The notes below the pieces were generated by a model. That model saw only the letters and a list, made by a program, of their open reading frames with translations. It was not told the origin of the DNA and made no database searches. DNA of 20,923 bases from a virus, in IMG/VR virus record IMGVR_UViG_3300043427_000075, positions 1 through 20,923 of that record. One strand, written 5' to 3'. The number at the start of each line of letters is the position of its first letter. Within the stretch, counting starts at the first letter, position 1. A program made the translations under genes and the position numbers. Positions 8,786-14,769 of this stretch are shown here, in pieces.

Positions 8786-9429
8786 ATTGCAACAAATTCT
8801 TGGTTCTCAGGGTACCGAGTGCTTTCAAGAGCGATGTAATCTGCTAGCATGGCTCTATAAAGCTGGTAAGCCTCAGATGAAGCTAACCCACCATCTTCCC
8901 CGCGCTCCACCAGGGCACGAGCATAGGCATTCTGTACCACCAGAACGTCTGGAACCAGTACAGATGTACTGTCCGACGACAGCGTAGCCTGCGGCACAGT
9001 CAGGCTGAAGTTCATTGTGTAGACACCATCTGGCCGACCAAATAGCACTACTTTAGTGTCGCCATTGCCATCAACACCATCAAACGAATAGGCCTCTGGA
9101 ATCCCAGAGAGCGGAGTTGAGAAGTTTTGCAGACGGTTCATCTCCACAAAACTGATGTTCCGCAAGCCAACGTTGGACGTTACATTGAGTGCGTCCATCA
9201 CTTGGAACTTTTGACCAGCACCAGTCATCGAGTAGATGTAAGTCCCGCCAACGGTATTGAACGTCAGAGTCTGGCCCAACACGTTCCAGGCGTAGGAATC
9301 CTCGATTTGGCGCTTGGCATCATTGACAAACTTGCCAACCAGAGTGGAGTAGGTCGTTTCCGTGCTGGTAGATACGGTAGTCTCCCGCAGCCTAATCAGC
9401 ACATCATTGATGAGTTCTAGGTAGGTCAT
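8782..9429 (-). CDS. Tail tubular protein A-like head-tail adaptor
   Basis: Predicted 215-residue protein. The N-terminus MTYLELINDVLIRLRETTVS and the segment KFVNDAKRQIEDSYAWNVL fit the helical core of adaptor proteins that bind the portal (T7 gp11 / P22 gp4 functional class). A beta region follows, and the C-terminus has helices with VVQNAYARALVERGEDGG. Proteins of this kind form the ring between portal and nozzle in short-tailed phages. It is coupled by ATGA overlaps to both neighbours and precedes the nozzle-like gene, the classical order. The family call is by motif and context. Confidence 0.75.
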   Translation of the reverse strand: MTYLELINDVLIRLRETTVSTSTETTYSTLVGKFVNDAKRQIEDSYAWNVLGQTLTFNTVGGTYIYSMTGAGQKFQVMDALNVTSNVGLRNISFVEMNRLQNFSTPLSGIPEAYSFDGVDGNGDTKVVLFGRPDGVYTMNFSLTVPQATLSSDSTSVLVPDVLVVQNAYARALVERGEDGGLASSEAYQLYRAMLADYIALESTRYPENQEFVAI

Positions 9430-9761
9430 TGCCGTGTCAATCCTGTTTCTTCAAAGGTGGCGATGAAGCTAAACGAACTGCCAGATTCAGTCGTAATCTT
9501 GATCGAATCACCTTCTTCCAACACAATGTACGCATTGCCATCGAACTGCAAGTAGTTCTTAGCTGATAAGGTGTACTCTGTCAGAATGTCGTAAGTGGCA
9601 CTTGCGCTGGAGTCAATCCACTGCACCGTGATGTGCTTTGTTGATCCACCAGTATTGTGGATGTACATCACCGTGAACTTGGCGTAGTAACCCGTCGGAA
9701 CCGTATAAACGGTTGTTAGCGTTGCCGCTGTTGGATTTACACCGACGGAAACTGGCTTCAC
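9426..9761 (-). CDS. Small beta-sandwich-like virion protein
   Basis: Predicted 111-residue protein with alternating hydrophobic strands and little charge. It includes TVYTVPTGYYAKFTVMYIHN, HITVQWIDSS, and IVLEEGDSIKITTESGSSFS followed by an aromatic strand. The pattern is that of a small jelly-roll or beta-sandwich found in phage head or tail accessory proteins. It starts at GTG 9761 with a GTGA overlap of the previous stop, and overlaps the next ATG by 4 nt. Placement just before the adaptor gene suggests a neck or tail component; the exact role is unknown. Confidence 0.57.
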   Translation of the reverse strand: MKPVSVGVNPTAATLTTVYTVPTGYYAKFTVMYIHNTGGSTKHITVQWIDSSASATYDILTEYTLSAKNYLQFDGNAYIVLEEGDSIKITTESGSSFSFIATFEETGLTRQ

Positions 9762-10051
9762 TTCTTGTTCCTCGCTGAGATCGCCTTAGCTTTCGACCTT
9801 GCATCTGCTTTGGACGATGCGCCCCAGGCTCGGAGGGACAAAAGAAGGCGAGTGGGTTCGCCATTCTTGTACTCAGGCCCAGGCATATTGCCCATACGCG
9901 CTAGGAAGGAGGCCCTTCGTGGGTTATCGCCTGATTTGACGGGAGGTTTGAGATCCCCGCCTGTAGACTCATTATAGGACTTTCTGCCTTTGGCGTTAAG
10001 CCCTCCAGCAGGATTTTTACCCTCTTTTCGAGTCCAGGCAGCAGTCTTCAT
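9758..10051 (-). CDS. DUF6321-like basic protein
   Basis: Predicted 97-residue protein. The motifs AWTRKEGKNPAGGLNAKGRK, then SYN...GG.LKPPV, then GDNPRRASFLARMGNMPGPE, then PTRLLLSLRAWGASSKADAR match my memory of the DUF6321 family, seen in phages. The protein is basic, with R and K spread over the length and a K/R-rich end (KAKAISARNKK). The dense, near-invariant motif structure suggests a defined fold or binding surface rather than a disordered tail. It is coupled by 4-nt overlaps on both sides. Function is unknown; association with DNA or the head-tail neck is a guess from charge and position. Confidence 0.72.
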   Translation of the reverse strand: MKTAAWTRKEGKNPAGGLNAKGRKSYNESTGGDLKPPVKSGDNPRRASFLARMGNMPGPEYKNGEPTRLLLSLRAWGASSKADARSKAKAISARNKK

Positions 10052-10203
10052 TTCTTCCTCGCCGCACGAATATTGTCAATCAGATTAGGATAAGGCCGAC
10101 CAGCAGCCTTAGCCATCTTTTTTGCAGCAGCCTTTTTAGCAGGAGTCAGAGGTTTAGGAGCGCCCAAGGCTTTTGGACGCTTTTTGTCCCAGACCTCTTT
10201 CAC
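10048..10203 (-). CDS. Basic 51-residue microprotein
   Basis: Short gene with a GTG start encoding 51 residues, 12 Lys and 4 Arg against 3 acidic residues. It starts KEVWDKKRPKALGAPKPLTP, has an A/K helix (22-34), then GRPYPNLIDNIRAARKK. The GRPYPNL..NIRAAR end is a pattern I associate with small phage proteins of unknown role. The GTG at 10203 overlaps the previous stop, and its TGA overlaps the next ATG (ATGA). Both junctions and the coding-like conservation of the ends support a real gene. No function can be assigned. Confidence 0.6.
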   Translation of the reverse strand: MKEVWDKKRPKALGAPKPLTPAKKAAAKKMAKAAGRPYPNLIDNIRAARKK

Positions 10204-10358
10204 TTCTTCTTCCGGGATTTCCCGGCCTCAGACAGTGCAATGGCAATGGCTTGCTTGCGAGAGGTCACTTCTGGGCCTTTCTTCGACCCAGAGTGCAGCT
10301 TTCCAGCCTTGTACTCCCGCATTACACGGGAGATTTTCTTCTCAGCCTTGGTTTTCAC
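10200..10358 (-). CDS. DUF6496-like basic 52-residue protein
   Basis: Short gene with a GTG start encoding 52 residues, 13 Lys and 4 Arg. The sequence runs TKAEKKISRVMREYKAGKLH, then SGSKKGPEV, then SRKQAIAIALSEAGKSRKKK. This closely matches my memory of the DUF6496 family, found in phages and bacteria with no known function. GTG at 10358 is chosen because GTGA overlaps the upstream stop and it gives the expected family N-terminus; no ATG lies nearby in frame upstream. Its stop overlaps the next start by 4 nt as well. Probably a nucleic-acid-associated or structural small protein, which is inference. Confidence 0.65.
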   Translation of the reverse strand: MKTKAEKKISRVMREYKAGKLHSGSKKGPEVTSRKQAIAIALSEAGKSRKKK

Positions 10359-10513
10359 TTCATTTTGCCCTTGGGCATCTTTTTAGCGGCCATCTTAGGA
10401 CGGCTAATGGCAACCATGACCGCCACAGGCATAGCTTTCTTGGCTCCATAGGCTTTAGCCTCCTTTTTGCCCTTAGCGGTGTAAGGGAACTTTTTATCTC
10501 CAACCATCGGCAT
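10355..10513 (-). CDS. Lysine-rich 52-residue microprotein
   Basis: Short gene encoding 52 residues with 14 lysines, one arginine and only two acidic residues. The N-terminus (MPMVGDKKFPYTAKGKKEAK) is a pattern I have met in small phage proteins. The rest has A/M/K-rich stretches ending KKMPKGKMK. The ATG at 10513 follows AAGGAG in the end of the previous gene. Its stop overlaps the GTG of the next gene by 4 nt. Composition suggests binding to DNA or another polyanion, but no domain is recognisable. Reality is supported by coupling and by three similar neighbours. Confidence 0.62.
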   Translation of the reverse strand: MPMVGDKKFPYTAKGKKEAKAYGAKKAMPVAVMVAISRPKMAAKKMPKGKMK

Positions 10514-10514
10514 T

Positions 10515-10715
10515 TCATTTCTCCTTGGGTTTAGGGGGTCGTCCGGGCTTTTTGGCCACCACAGGGGCAGTCATAGGAAGAGGACGGCTTTCTTCCTGTT
10601 GAGATTCTGGCTCATCAATCTGGATGTAGCCAGCATGACCTTTCATGGATTCAATGTCGTGCGTGTAAGTGAACGAAACCGTATTGCCACTTGCCAAACA
10701 ACGATAGGTTGCCAT
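10515..10715 (-). CDS. Small protein with AT-hook-like basic tail
   Basis: Predicted 66-residue protein starting MATYRCLASGNTVSFTYTHD, a compact beta-type N-terminal segment. A Q/E-rich linker (34-45) follows, then a basic, proline-rich tail KKPGRPPKPKEK whose GRP core resembles an AT-hook minor-groove binder. I use the ATG at 10715 rather than an in-frame GTG at 10751. The ATG has a GGATAAG site ahead, leaves a 4-base gap from the upstream stop, and gives the natural ATYRC start. It is the first of a run of basic small proteins. DNA binding is suggested by the tail, not shown. Confidence 0.58.
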   Translation of the reverse strand: MATYRCLASGNTVSFTYTHDIESMKGHAGYIQIDEPESQQEESRPLPMTAPVVAKKPGRPPKPKEK

Positions 10716-10719
10716 TGTC

Positions 10720-10995
10720 TTATCCGTAGATAGGGATGTACCCATCAGCACTCACAAGCCATGCTTTGGTTGCTGATGCGTCTTCGTAAACAGGGATGTA
10801 GTCAATCCAGGCTTTCTTGCCAGTGGTTGACCCAAGGATGTCTGCGTGAATGTTCCCGTCATAGGAATTCAGGATTCCTGGGGAGCCAGCAGTTTTGACA
10901 GGGATGTAATCGGACCAACGCCTCAGTCCTGTGAGGGTTGTGATCTTGAAAACAACCATCTTCCCGTTGTTAGAGGGGAAAGTCTGAGGAACCAT
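10720..10995 (-). CDS. Small virion-region protein with repeated YIPV motif
   Basis: Predicted 91-residue protein. The motif aromatic-YIPV/I recurs three times: SDYIPV at 28-33, IDYIPV at 64-69 and DGYIPI at 84-89. Each follows a tryptophan or polar residue, which suggests short repeated beta hairpins. There is no membrane segment or catalytic motif. The ATG at 10995 follows GGAGATGTAA. It lies between the capsid block and the basic microprotein cluster. Function unknown; a structural role is likely from position. Confidence 0.6.
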   Translation of the reverse strand: MVPQTFPSNNGKMVVFKITTLTGLRRWSDYIPVKTAGSPGILNSYDGNIHADILGSTTGKKAWIDYIPVYEDASATKAWLVSADGYIPIYG

Positions 10996-11004
10996 TTACA
11001 TCTC

Positions 11005-11035
11005 CAAAGAAAACAGGGGGCTTGTGGCCCCCCGT
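11005..11035 (-). terminator. Probable second intrinsic terminator
   Basis: After the stop of the 107-residue gene, the minus strand has a 9-bp stem of mostly G-C pairs with one G-U (11035-11027 with 11021-11013), a five-base CACAA loop, and then TTTCTTT. The T-run is short and the next gene's GGAG follows at once, so this may be a weak or leaky terminator or an mRNA-stabilising hairpin. Confidence 0.5.
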
Positions 11036-11037
11036 CC

Positions 11038-11361
11038 TTACACAGCGCGCCCAATAATGAGCGTAACAGTGGTTCCAGCCAGATTCACAGAACCGGCAGT
11101 TGGGTTGTAGGTAACGATAGTCACCGTGTCAGCAGCAGAAACGTAGGCCCGTTTGACCAGACCAGCTTCGCTAACACCATGCGAAAAACCGATAACCATA
11201 TCACCCAGTGCCACACCGGGAACAGCAACAGTATCCGTGTCGGTAGCACCAGCCGAAACTGCGCCAGCGTCAAGAGTACATTGCACTTCCCAGGTGTCCG
11301 AGAACAAGCCTCGGAATTGGTCATTTCCACGGCGGGAAATAACAGCGGTTGCAGCAGCCAT
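11038..11361 (-). CDS. Beta-rich virion protein, possible capsid decoration
   Basis: Predicted 107-residue protein. After a short N-terminus with RRGNDQFRGLF, it becomes Thr/Val/Ala/Gly rich and probably all beta: DTDTVAVPGVALGDMVIGFS, VSAADTVTIVTYNPTAGSVN and a final TLIIGRAV. Such V/T/G strands are typical of small surface or spike proteins in phages. The gene directly follows the capsid gene behind a terminator and has its own strong ribosome site (TAGGAGATTGAAATG). Position suggests a capsid decoration or stabilising protein. No named family is clear, so the role is inferred. Confidence 0.6.
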   Translation of the reverse strand: MAAATAVISRRGNDQFRGLFSDTWEVQCTLDAGAVSAGATDTDTVAVPGVALGDMVIGFSHGVSEAGLVKRAYVSAADTVTIVTYNPTAGSVNLAGTTVTLIIGRAV

Positions 11362-11375
11362 TTCAATCTCCTATA

Positions 11376-11405
11376 AGAAAAAGATCCCTCCCCCGAAGGG
11401 GAGGG
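11376..11405 (-). terminator. Intrinsic terminator after the capsid gene (UUCG loop)
   Basis: On the minus strand, 11 nt after the capsid stop, there is a perfect 8-bp GC stem (11405-11398 with 11393-11386). Its loop is TTCG closed by C-G, the very stable UUCG tetraloop. It is followed by ATCTTTTTCTT. This is a textbook rho-independent terminator reading in the gene direction. It resembles the placement of the T7 late terminator just after gene 10 (known biology). Confidence 0.85.
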
Positions 11406-11416
11406 GACAACTGCAA

Positions 11417-12391
11417 TTAGGCCGGGACAGCCAGGGCAAAAGCAGCGGAAGCGTCAGCAGCAGTGCTGGTAGCGTTCGTACGCAGAGCCTTCACACCGTA
11501 GATCGTATCAGCGGTGAACAGGGTACCCAGGTACTCTTGTTTGTACTGAGTCTGCGAACGGATGCCAAGCTGCTCAACCAGAACCATCGCATCGCGGTGG
11601 CCCATCAGGCAGATACGGTCATTGCCAGAGTTACCGGCACCAGAGTCAGCGTTCGACGAAGAGAACACTGCCATGCCGTACAGTTGGCCAATCTCACCGT
11701 TGCGGATAGCATCGCCGTTGCCAACGAATGCTTGCTCGGTGTAACGGGCCAGACCCATCAGGGTGTTGCGGCTCGACGGGGGGATCAGGAAGAAACGGCC
11801 GTCCATAGGAACGTCGTTGTCATCCAGGCGCTGAATCGTGCGACGGATAGCAGCATCAGTCAGAGCGGCAGCGTTGGACGAGGTGCTGTTGTAAGCAGTC
11901 GTGCCATCAGAGCCGATGAACGCCTTGGTCGAGGTGTTGCTGGTAGCGTAGTCGTTCGTGCCAACGGTTGCGCCGTTGAATGCACGACCAAGCTGAACCA
12001 GATCCGTGTCCATGCGACGAGCCAGAGCGTAACCAGCGTCTTCCGTGTAGAAAGCACGCAGGCTGGTCAGGGCTTGCACTTCAACGATGTCCTCGATCAA
12101 GCGGCTGTATTCAAAGTGCTTGTTGATCAGCACTTGAATGTTGGTGTCGCTCTCTGCAATCAGAGTAACGGCATCGGTAGCCACCTTAGCGTTGGCGGTG
12201 CCACGAGCGGGGGACGGGATGTTAACGGTGTCACCCTTCTTGCCTTTGAAAGACATACGCTTGACCAGATTGGCCAGAACGAGGTTCTTTTTAAAGGCGG
12301 CAACAATTTCATCACTCCAAATTTCGGGGATGAAGTTCGCTGCAGAGGTGGTGGTAACCGCATTGTTCGGTGCGAAAGCAGTGTTTGCCAT
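11417..12391 (-). CDS. Major capsid protein
   Basis: Predicted 324-residue coat protein of HK97-fold type. The N-terminal arm (FIPEIWSDEIVAAFKKNLVL) leads to an E-loop-like hairpin (about 50-85, GDTVNIPSPARGTANAKV). A long spine helix follows (about 95-138, IEDIVEVQALTSLRAFYTED). The P-domain includes RRTIQRLDDNDVPMDGRFFL and a C-terminal YGVKALRTNA strand. This pattern is typical of podovirus capsid proteins. The ATG at 12391 follows TTGGAGATTT. Position after the scaffold and the strong terminator immediately downstream both fit the most heavily expressed virion gene. It would form the icosahedral shell. Confidence 0.88.
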   Translation of the reverse strand: MANTAFAPNNAVTTTSAANFIPEIWSDEIVAAFKKNLVLANLVKRMSFKGKKGDTVNIPSPARGTANAKVATDAVTLIAESDTNIQVLINKHFEYSRLIEDIVEVQALTSLRAFYTEDAGYALARRMDTDLVQLGRAFNGATVGTNDYATSNTSTKAFIGSDGTTAYNSTSSNAAALTDAAIRRTIQRLDDNDVPMDGRFFLIPPSSRNTLMGLARYTEQAFVGNGDAIRNGEIGQLYGMAVFSSSNADSGAGNSGNDRICLMGHRDAMVLVEQLGIRSQTQYKQEYLGTLFTADTIYGVKALRTNATSTAADASAAFALAVPA

Positions 12392-12418
12392 GTTAAATCT
12401 CCAAGAAACAAAGGTTGT

Positions 12419-13147
12419 TTACTTGACTCGCCCCTCGGAATAGGCTTGCATGATCTCGTCACTCAAAGCCTCATACCTAGCAGGGTCCGTCATTTTTAGC
12501 CGAATCAGGTCGGCACGTCTATAAACCCTCTTAGAACTCTCTCCAGATCCACCCACATCAACTTGTGCGGCTTTCATTGATTTAGCCCTGCTTGCATCGC
12601 TTGCTTGCTCTGCTTGCTTGGACTTCACCCCGCGCAGTTGCTTGAAGGTCGACAACAGTTCGTTGGCAGAGTCATAGTCAAACTCAGAATCGGCCTTCGC
12701 GTAGAGCGCCAAACGAACGGATGAACCTTTCACCCAGTTCTGGAACTCCGAGTCGCCAACCACTTGCGTGTAGTCGGGATGCTCTTGCGTCAGCTTCTGC
12801 TGAATCTGCAGCCTCTTGAACTCCATGCTGGCCTGACGGGCAGCGAGGACATCAGGATGCTTCTCTATGGTTGCCTGAACCGCCTTTTGAGGGTTCTCAA
12901 AGAAGTCTACTTCAGGTTCTTCCTGTTTTGCTGGTTGCTTAGAACTGATGTTCTGCTTTATAAGCTCATCTGCAAGTTTTCGGACTTCACCGACCTCTTG
13001 GGCCTGTTTACCAATCAGCTTTTCAGCCTCTTGGTGCATCCGAATGATTTCTTCCAAACTTTTGTCCCTGTACTTTTCAGGGAGTTCGGACTTCGCCGCC
13101 TCGACTTCAAGTTCGCCTAGCTCGTCAGGTTCTTTGTCAATCAGCAT
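12419..13147 (-). CDS. Scaffold-like capsid assembly protein
   Basis: Predicted 242-residue protein. It lies directly upstream of the major capsid gene, the standard place for scaffolding protein. The acidic N-terminus and the motif PEKYRDKSLEEIIRMHQEAE (about 23-42), then a coiled coil, match scaffold-like proteins of podoviruses. The middle is E/Q rich with no globular signature. The C-terminus (VYRRADLIRLKMTDPARYEA and beyond) is a basic helix, as expected for the coat-binding end of a scaffold. I chose the ATG at 13147, preceded by AGGA at good spacing, over an in-frame TTG at 13183. It would line the procapsid and leave before or during packaging (family knowledge). Confidence 0.75.
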   Translation of the reverse strand: MLIDKEPDELGELEVEAAKSELPEKYRDKSLEEIIRMHQEAEKLIGKQAQEVGEVRKLADELIKQNISSKQPAKQEEPEVDFFENPQKAVQATIEKHPDVLAARQASMEFKRLQIQQKLTQEHPDYTQVVGDSEFQNWVKGSSVRLALYAKADSEFDYDSANELLSTFKQLRGVKSKQAEQASDASRAKSMKAAQVDVGGSGESSKRVYRRADLIRLKMTDPARYEALSDEIMQAYSEGRVK

Positions 13148-13197
13148 GTTTTTTCCTGCCAAAAATGGTTGTAGGAGATTCAACTCGGTCCAATGAC

Positions 13198-13425
13198 TTA
13201 TGAGTTGGCTTTGCGCTCCGCGTTCAACTTTTCGATGTGCTTGCGCTCAAACCGACCATGTTCGCTCGGAAAAGCACCAGACCATCCTTCAAGTTTGAAT
13301 TTAGGAGCACTCATGATGCGATGGGCGATGCCACCACACCCACACTGAACAGTAGTTGTCTCATAACCAACTAGCTTCTCAGTGTGCTGTCCGCATTCGC
13401 AGACAAATTCATACATTCTTCGCAT
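13198..13425 (-). CDS. FmdB-like zinc-ribbon protein
   Basis: Predicted 75-residue protein with a small zinc ribbon at the N-terminus: MYEFVCECG (Cys9, Cys11) and VQCGCGGIAHR (Cys28, Cys30). The MYEF-C start and the GG..HR after the second pair resemble the FmdB family of putative regulatory proteins, but the knuckles here are CxC rather than CxxC. The C-terminal half is basic (FERKHIEKLNAERK). The ATG at 13425 is preferred because GAGGA lies five bases upstream; an ATG at 13416 is an alternative. It sits just before the scaffold gene. The role in the phage is unknown; zinc binding is inferred from the four cysteines. Confidence 0.62.
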   Translation of the reverse strand: MRRMYEFVCECGQHTEKLVGYETTTVQCGCGGIAHRIMSAPKFKLEGWSGAFPSEHGRFERKHIEKLNAERKANS

Positions 13426-13648
13426 TCAAGTCCTCGTATGCGTCTTCGCTAACCTTTTTCAAGGTTTTTAGCCAAGTAAGAATGGAAATCTCACCTTTAC
13501 GAAATTGTAAAGCCTTTTCGTCAGGGATACTACTTACATTGTTCATAGATGCCAACATATTGTCAACATCTTCCATCAAATCGGCCCATCCAGGCTGCGA
13601 CAACAGGTCAAACCTGTCTTCGTAGTACCTTTGTAGCTCTGGAGTCAC
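13409..13648 (-). CDS. Small phage protein of unknown function
   Basis: Predicted 79-residue protein, acidic at the N-terminus (TPELQRYYEDRFDLLSQPGW, then ADLMEDVDNM) and more basic near the end. The start is GTG, chosen because the GTGA overlaps the upstream stop, a pattern used repeatedly in this genome. No metal, membrane or catalytic motif is visible. Proteins beginning with a YYEDRF-like helix recur just upstream of zinc-ribbon genes in related phages by my recollection, but without known function. It overlaps the zinc-ribbon gene by 17 nt. Confidence 0.55.
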   Translation of the reverse strand: MTPELQRYYEDRFDLLSQPGWADLMEDVDNMLASMNNVSSIPDEKALQFRKGEISILTWLKTLKKVSEDAYEDLNAKNV

Positions 13649-14118
13649 TGGTTCATCCCTTCAAGAAGTGCCCAAATAACGGCTGCAATCGATCCCAAGG
13701 CGACCAACAGGCCGACAATGATGATAAAAAGCTCGTCCATTTCCTCTTTTTTGCGTTTATCAGCCTCTTTTTTGCGCCTAGCAGCATGTGCTGCGTCTGC
13801 TTCCATCCTTTGCGCCCTGGCTGCAATTCTGGCCCAGACGTCCATCTTGTTGCTCTGGAAGAAGAGTAATTTGATCTGGTTCTCGAACTCCTTGGCCTGC
13901 TCCACTGCAAGCTCTAGCTCAAGCGCCTTACCCAGCGCAGACCCCTTGAACTCGCCCTGCTGCGAACGTTGAACTACTTCAATCGCATCGGCTTTAGCAT
14001 CAAAATACTTTCCCAACACGGGCCCGAGCGAGGTGACGTCATCGACAGTTGCCGAGACTTTCTTTACAAGCTCAACGGCTGACGAGATTGCTGCGAGTGC
14101 GGTTATGGGATCGATCAT
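13645..14118 (-). CDS. Coiled-coil protein with C-terminal membrane anchor
   Basis: Predicted 157-residue protein. The N-terminal 90 residues are helical and A/V/L/E rich. A highly charged K/R/E coil follows (about 95-128, including ARRKKEADKRKKEEMDE). A hydrophobic segment at about 129-151 (FIIIVGLLVALGSIAAVIWAL) is a single C-terminal membrane span. The basic coil next to the span suggests the bulk of the protein is cytoplasmic. It follows the 70-residue membrane protein after one base and overlaps the next gene by 4 nt (GTGA). Function unknown; a lysis or membrane-associated assembly role is possible. Confidence 0.58.
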   Translation of the reverse strand: MIDPITALAAISSAVELVKKVSATVDDVTSLGPVLGKYFDAKADAIEVVQRSQQGEFKGSALGKALELELAVEQAKEFENQIKLLFFQSNKMDVWARIAARAQRMEADAAHAARRKKEADKRKKEEMDELFIIIVGLLVALGSIAAVIWALLEGMNQ

Positions 14119-14119
14119 T

Positions 14120-14332
14120 TCAGCCGCCTTTAAAGTGTCCTGCTATCCATGCTACAGCAGCACCGACTGAACTGGCAATAGTCATTCCCATCCAGAAACC
14201 ACCTTTTCCCTTGTTTGCTAGGGCTAGCAGTTCCTCGATCTGACCTTCCATTTTGTCGATCTTCTTGTCCATGTTCTGGACACGTTCCCAAAGTACGCCA
14301 TACTTAATGGGGTCGATTTCAGTCGGCTCCAT
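14120..14332 (-). CDS. Small protein with coiled coil and one C-terminal membrane span
   Basis: Predicted 70-residue protein. Residues 1-45 are a charged, heptad-like helix (VLWERVQNMDKKIDKMEGQI) followed by a single hydrophobic span (about 46-65, FWMGMTIASSVGAAVAWIAG) and a short basic tail. This architecture resembles XhlA-type phage membrane proteins and some holin accessory proteins. No strong sequence signature decides between those and an unrelated membrane protein. The next gene also encodes a protein with one membrane span, only one base away, so the two may act as a pair at the membrane. Confidence 0.58.
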   Translation of the reverse strand: MEPTEIDPIKYGVLWERVQNMDKKIDKMEGQIEELLALANKGKGGFWMGMTIASSVGAAVAWIAGHFKGG

Positions 14333-14341
14333 GTCCTACTC

Positions 14342-14572
14342 CTATGGCATGAGTGCTTTGAGTTGCTCAGGGGTCTGCGCTGCATCCATCTGAGCCTGAA
14401 GAGCAGCGTACTTGTCACGAATGGCTTGACGAGCGGCCTCGGCTGCTGCCGAGTCAGCGCCAGGAATCTGCTTCATGATAATTGCGTCATGCGGCTCAAA
14501 CTCAGCGGAACGAGCAGCACGACGAGCATCGTGGGCGATGGCCTTCGCCTTTGTCATATTGATCTGGATCAT
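14342..14572 (-). CDS. Small helical phage protein of unknown function
   Basis: Predicted 76-residue protein, mostly helical and alanine rich: TKAKAIAHDARRAARSAEFE at the start, and an A/Q/E-rich helix ending TPEQLKALMP. No catalytic or metal-binding motif is visible. It is translationally coupled to the preceding 62-residue protein by a 4-nt overlap, so the pair probably act together. Position next to the fibre cassette suggests an assembly role, but nothing in the sequence proves it. Confidence 0.57.
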   Translation of the reverse strand: MIQINMTKAKAIAHDARRAARSAEFEPHDAIIMKQIPGADSAAAEAARQAIRDKYAALQAQMDAAQTPEQLKALMP

Positions 14573-14757
14573 GCGTACTCCCAGGCGTTGCGGAACGTGC
14601 GGTCAGTTGGAATGTCAGAGGCATCCACGATCTTGTAGGGCTTGCCTGCCGGTACGTCCTTGGCCGCGATCTGTTCAATCGTCAGGCCGCACTCGGCAGC
14701 AGGCACGATGACGGACACGCCGCCGTCGTCGTTGGGGTAAATGATGCGTTGGTTCAT
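14569..14757 (-). CDS. Small conserved phage protein of unknown function
   Basis: Predicted 62-residue protein. It starts NQRIIYPNDDGGVSVIVPA and ends KPYKIVDASDIPTDRTFRNA then WEYA. I recognise this pattern as recurring in small proteins beside phage fibre genes, but I know no assigned function. It has no membrane segment or metal motif. The gene follows fibre-tip B closely and its stop overlaps the next start by 4 nt, so it is made together with the next protein. It could be a small fibre-assembly partner, which is a guess from position. Confidence 0.6.
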   Translation of the reverse strand: MNQRIIYPNDDGGVSVIVPAAECGLTIEQIAAKDVPAGKPYKIVDASDIPTDRTFRNAWEYA

Positions 14758-14769
14758 GATATCTCCTGA

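Noticed and set aside
10716-10751. Upstream GTG start for the 66-residue AT-hook-like protein
   Set aside because: It would overlap the previous gene by 32 nt; the ATG at 10715 has a ribosome site and gives a cleaner N-terminus.
12406-12420. AAACAA-AGG-TTGTTT inverted repeat between scaffold and capsid genes
   Set aside because: The stem is only 6 bp and A-T rich with a 3-nt loop, overlaps the scaffold stop, and lacks a T-run; unlikely to terminate or regulate.
11153-12499. A long open frame on the plus strand opposite the capsid gene (448 codons)
   Set aside because: It runs antisense to a clear capsid gene and across both its stop and the terminator region, has no recognisable domain and a composition typical of a codon-bias shadow.
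13148-13183. Upstream TTG start extending the scaffold-like protein by 12 residues
   Set aside because: The ATG at 13147 has AGGA at proper spacing; the extension looks unlike the acidic N-terminus.
13148-13197. Possible promoter in the roughly 50-nt gap before the scaffold gene (TTGGAC ... TACAAC)
   Set aside because: Spacing between the boxes is about 14 nt and both boxes are poor; it does not stand out from background.
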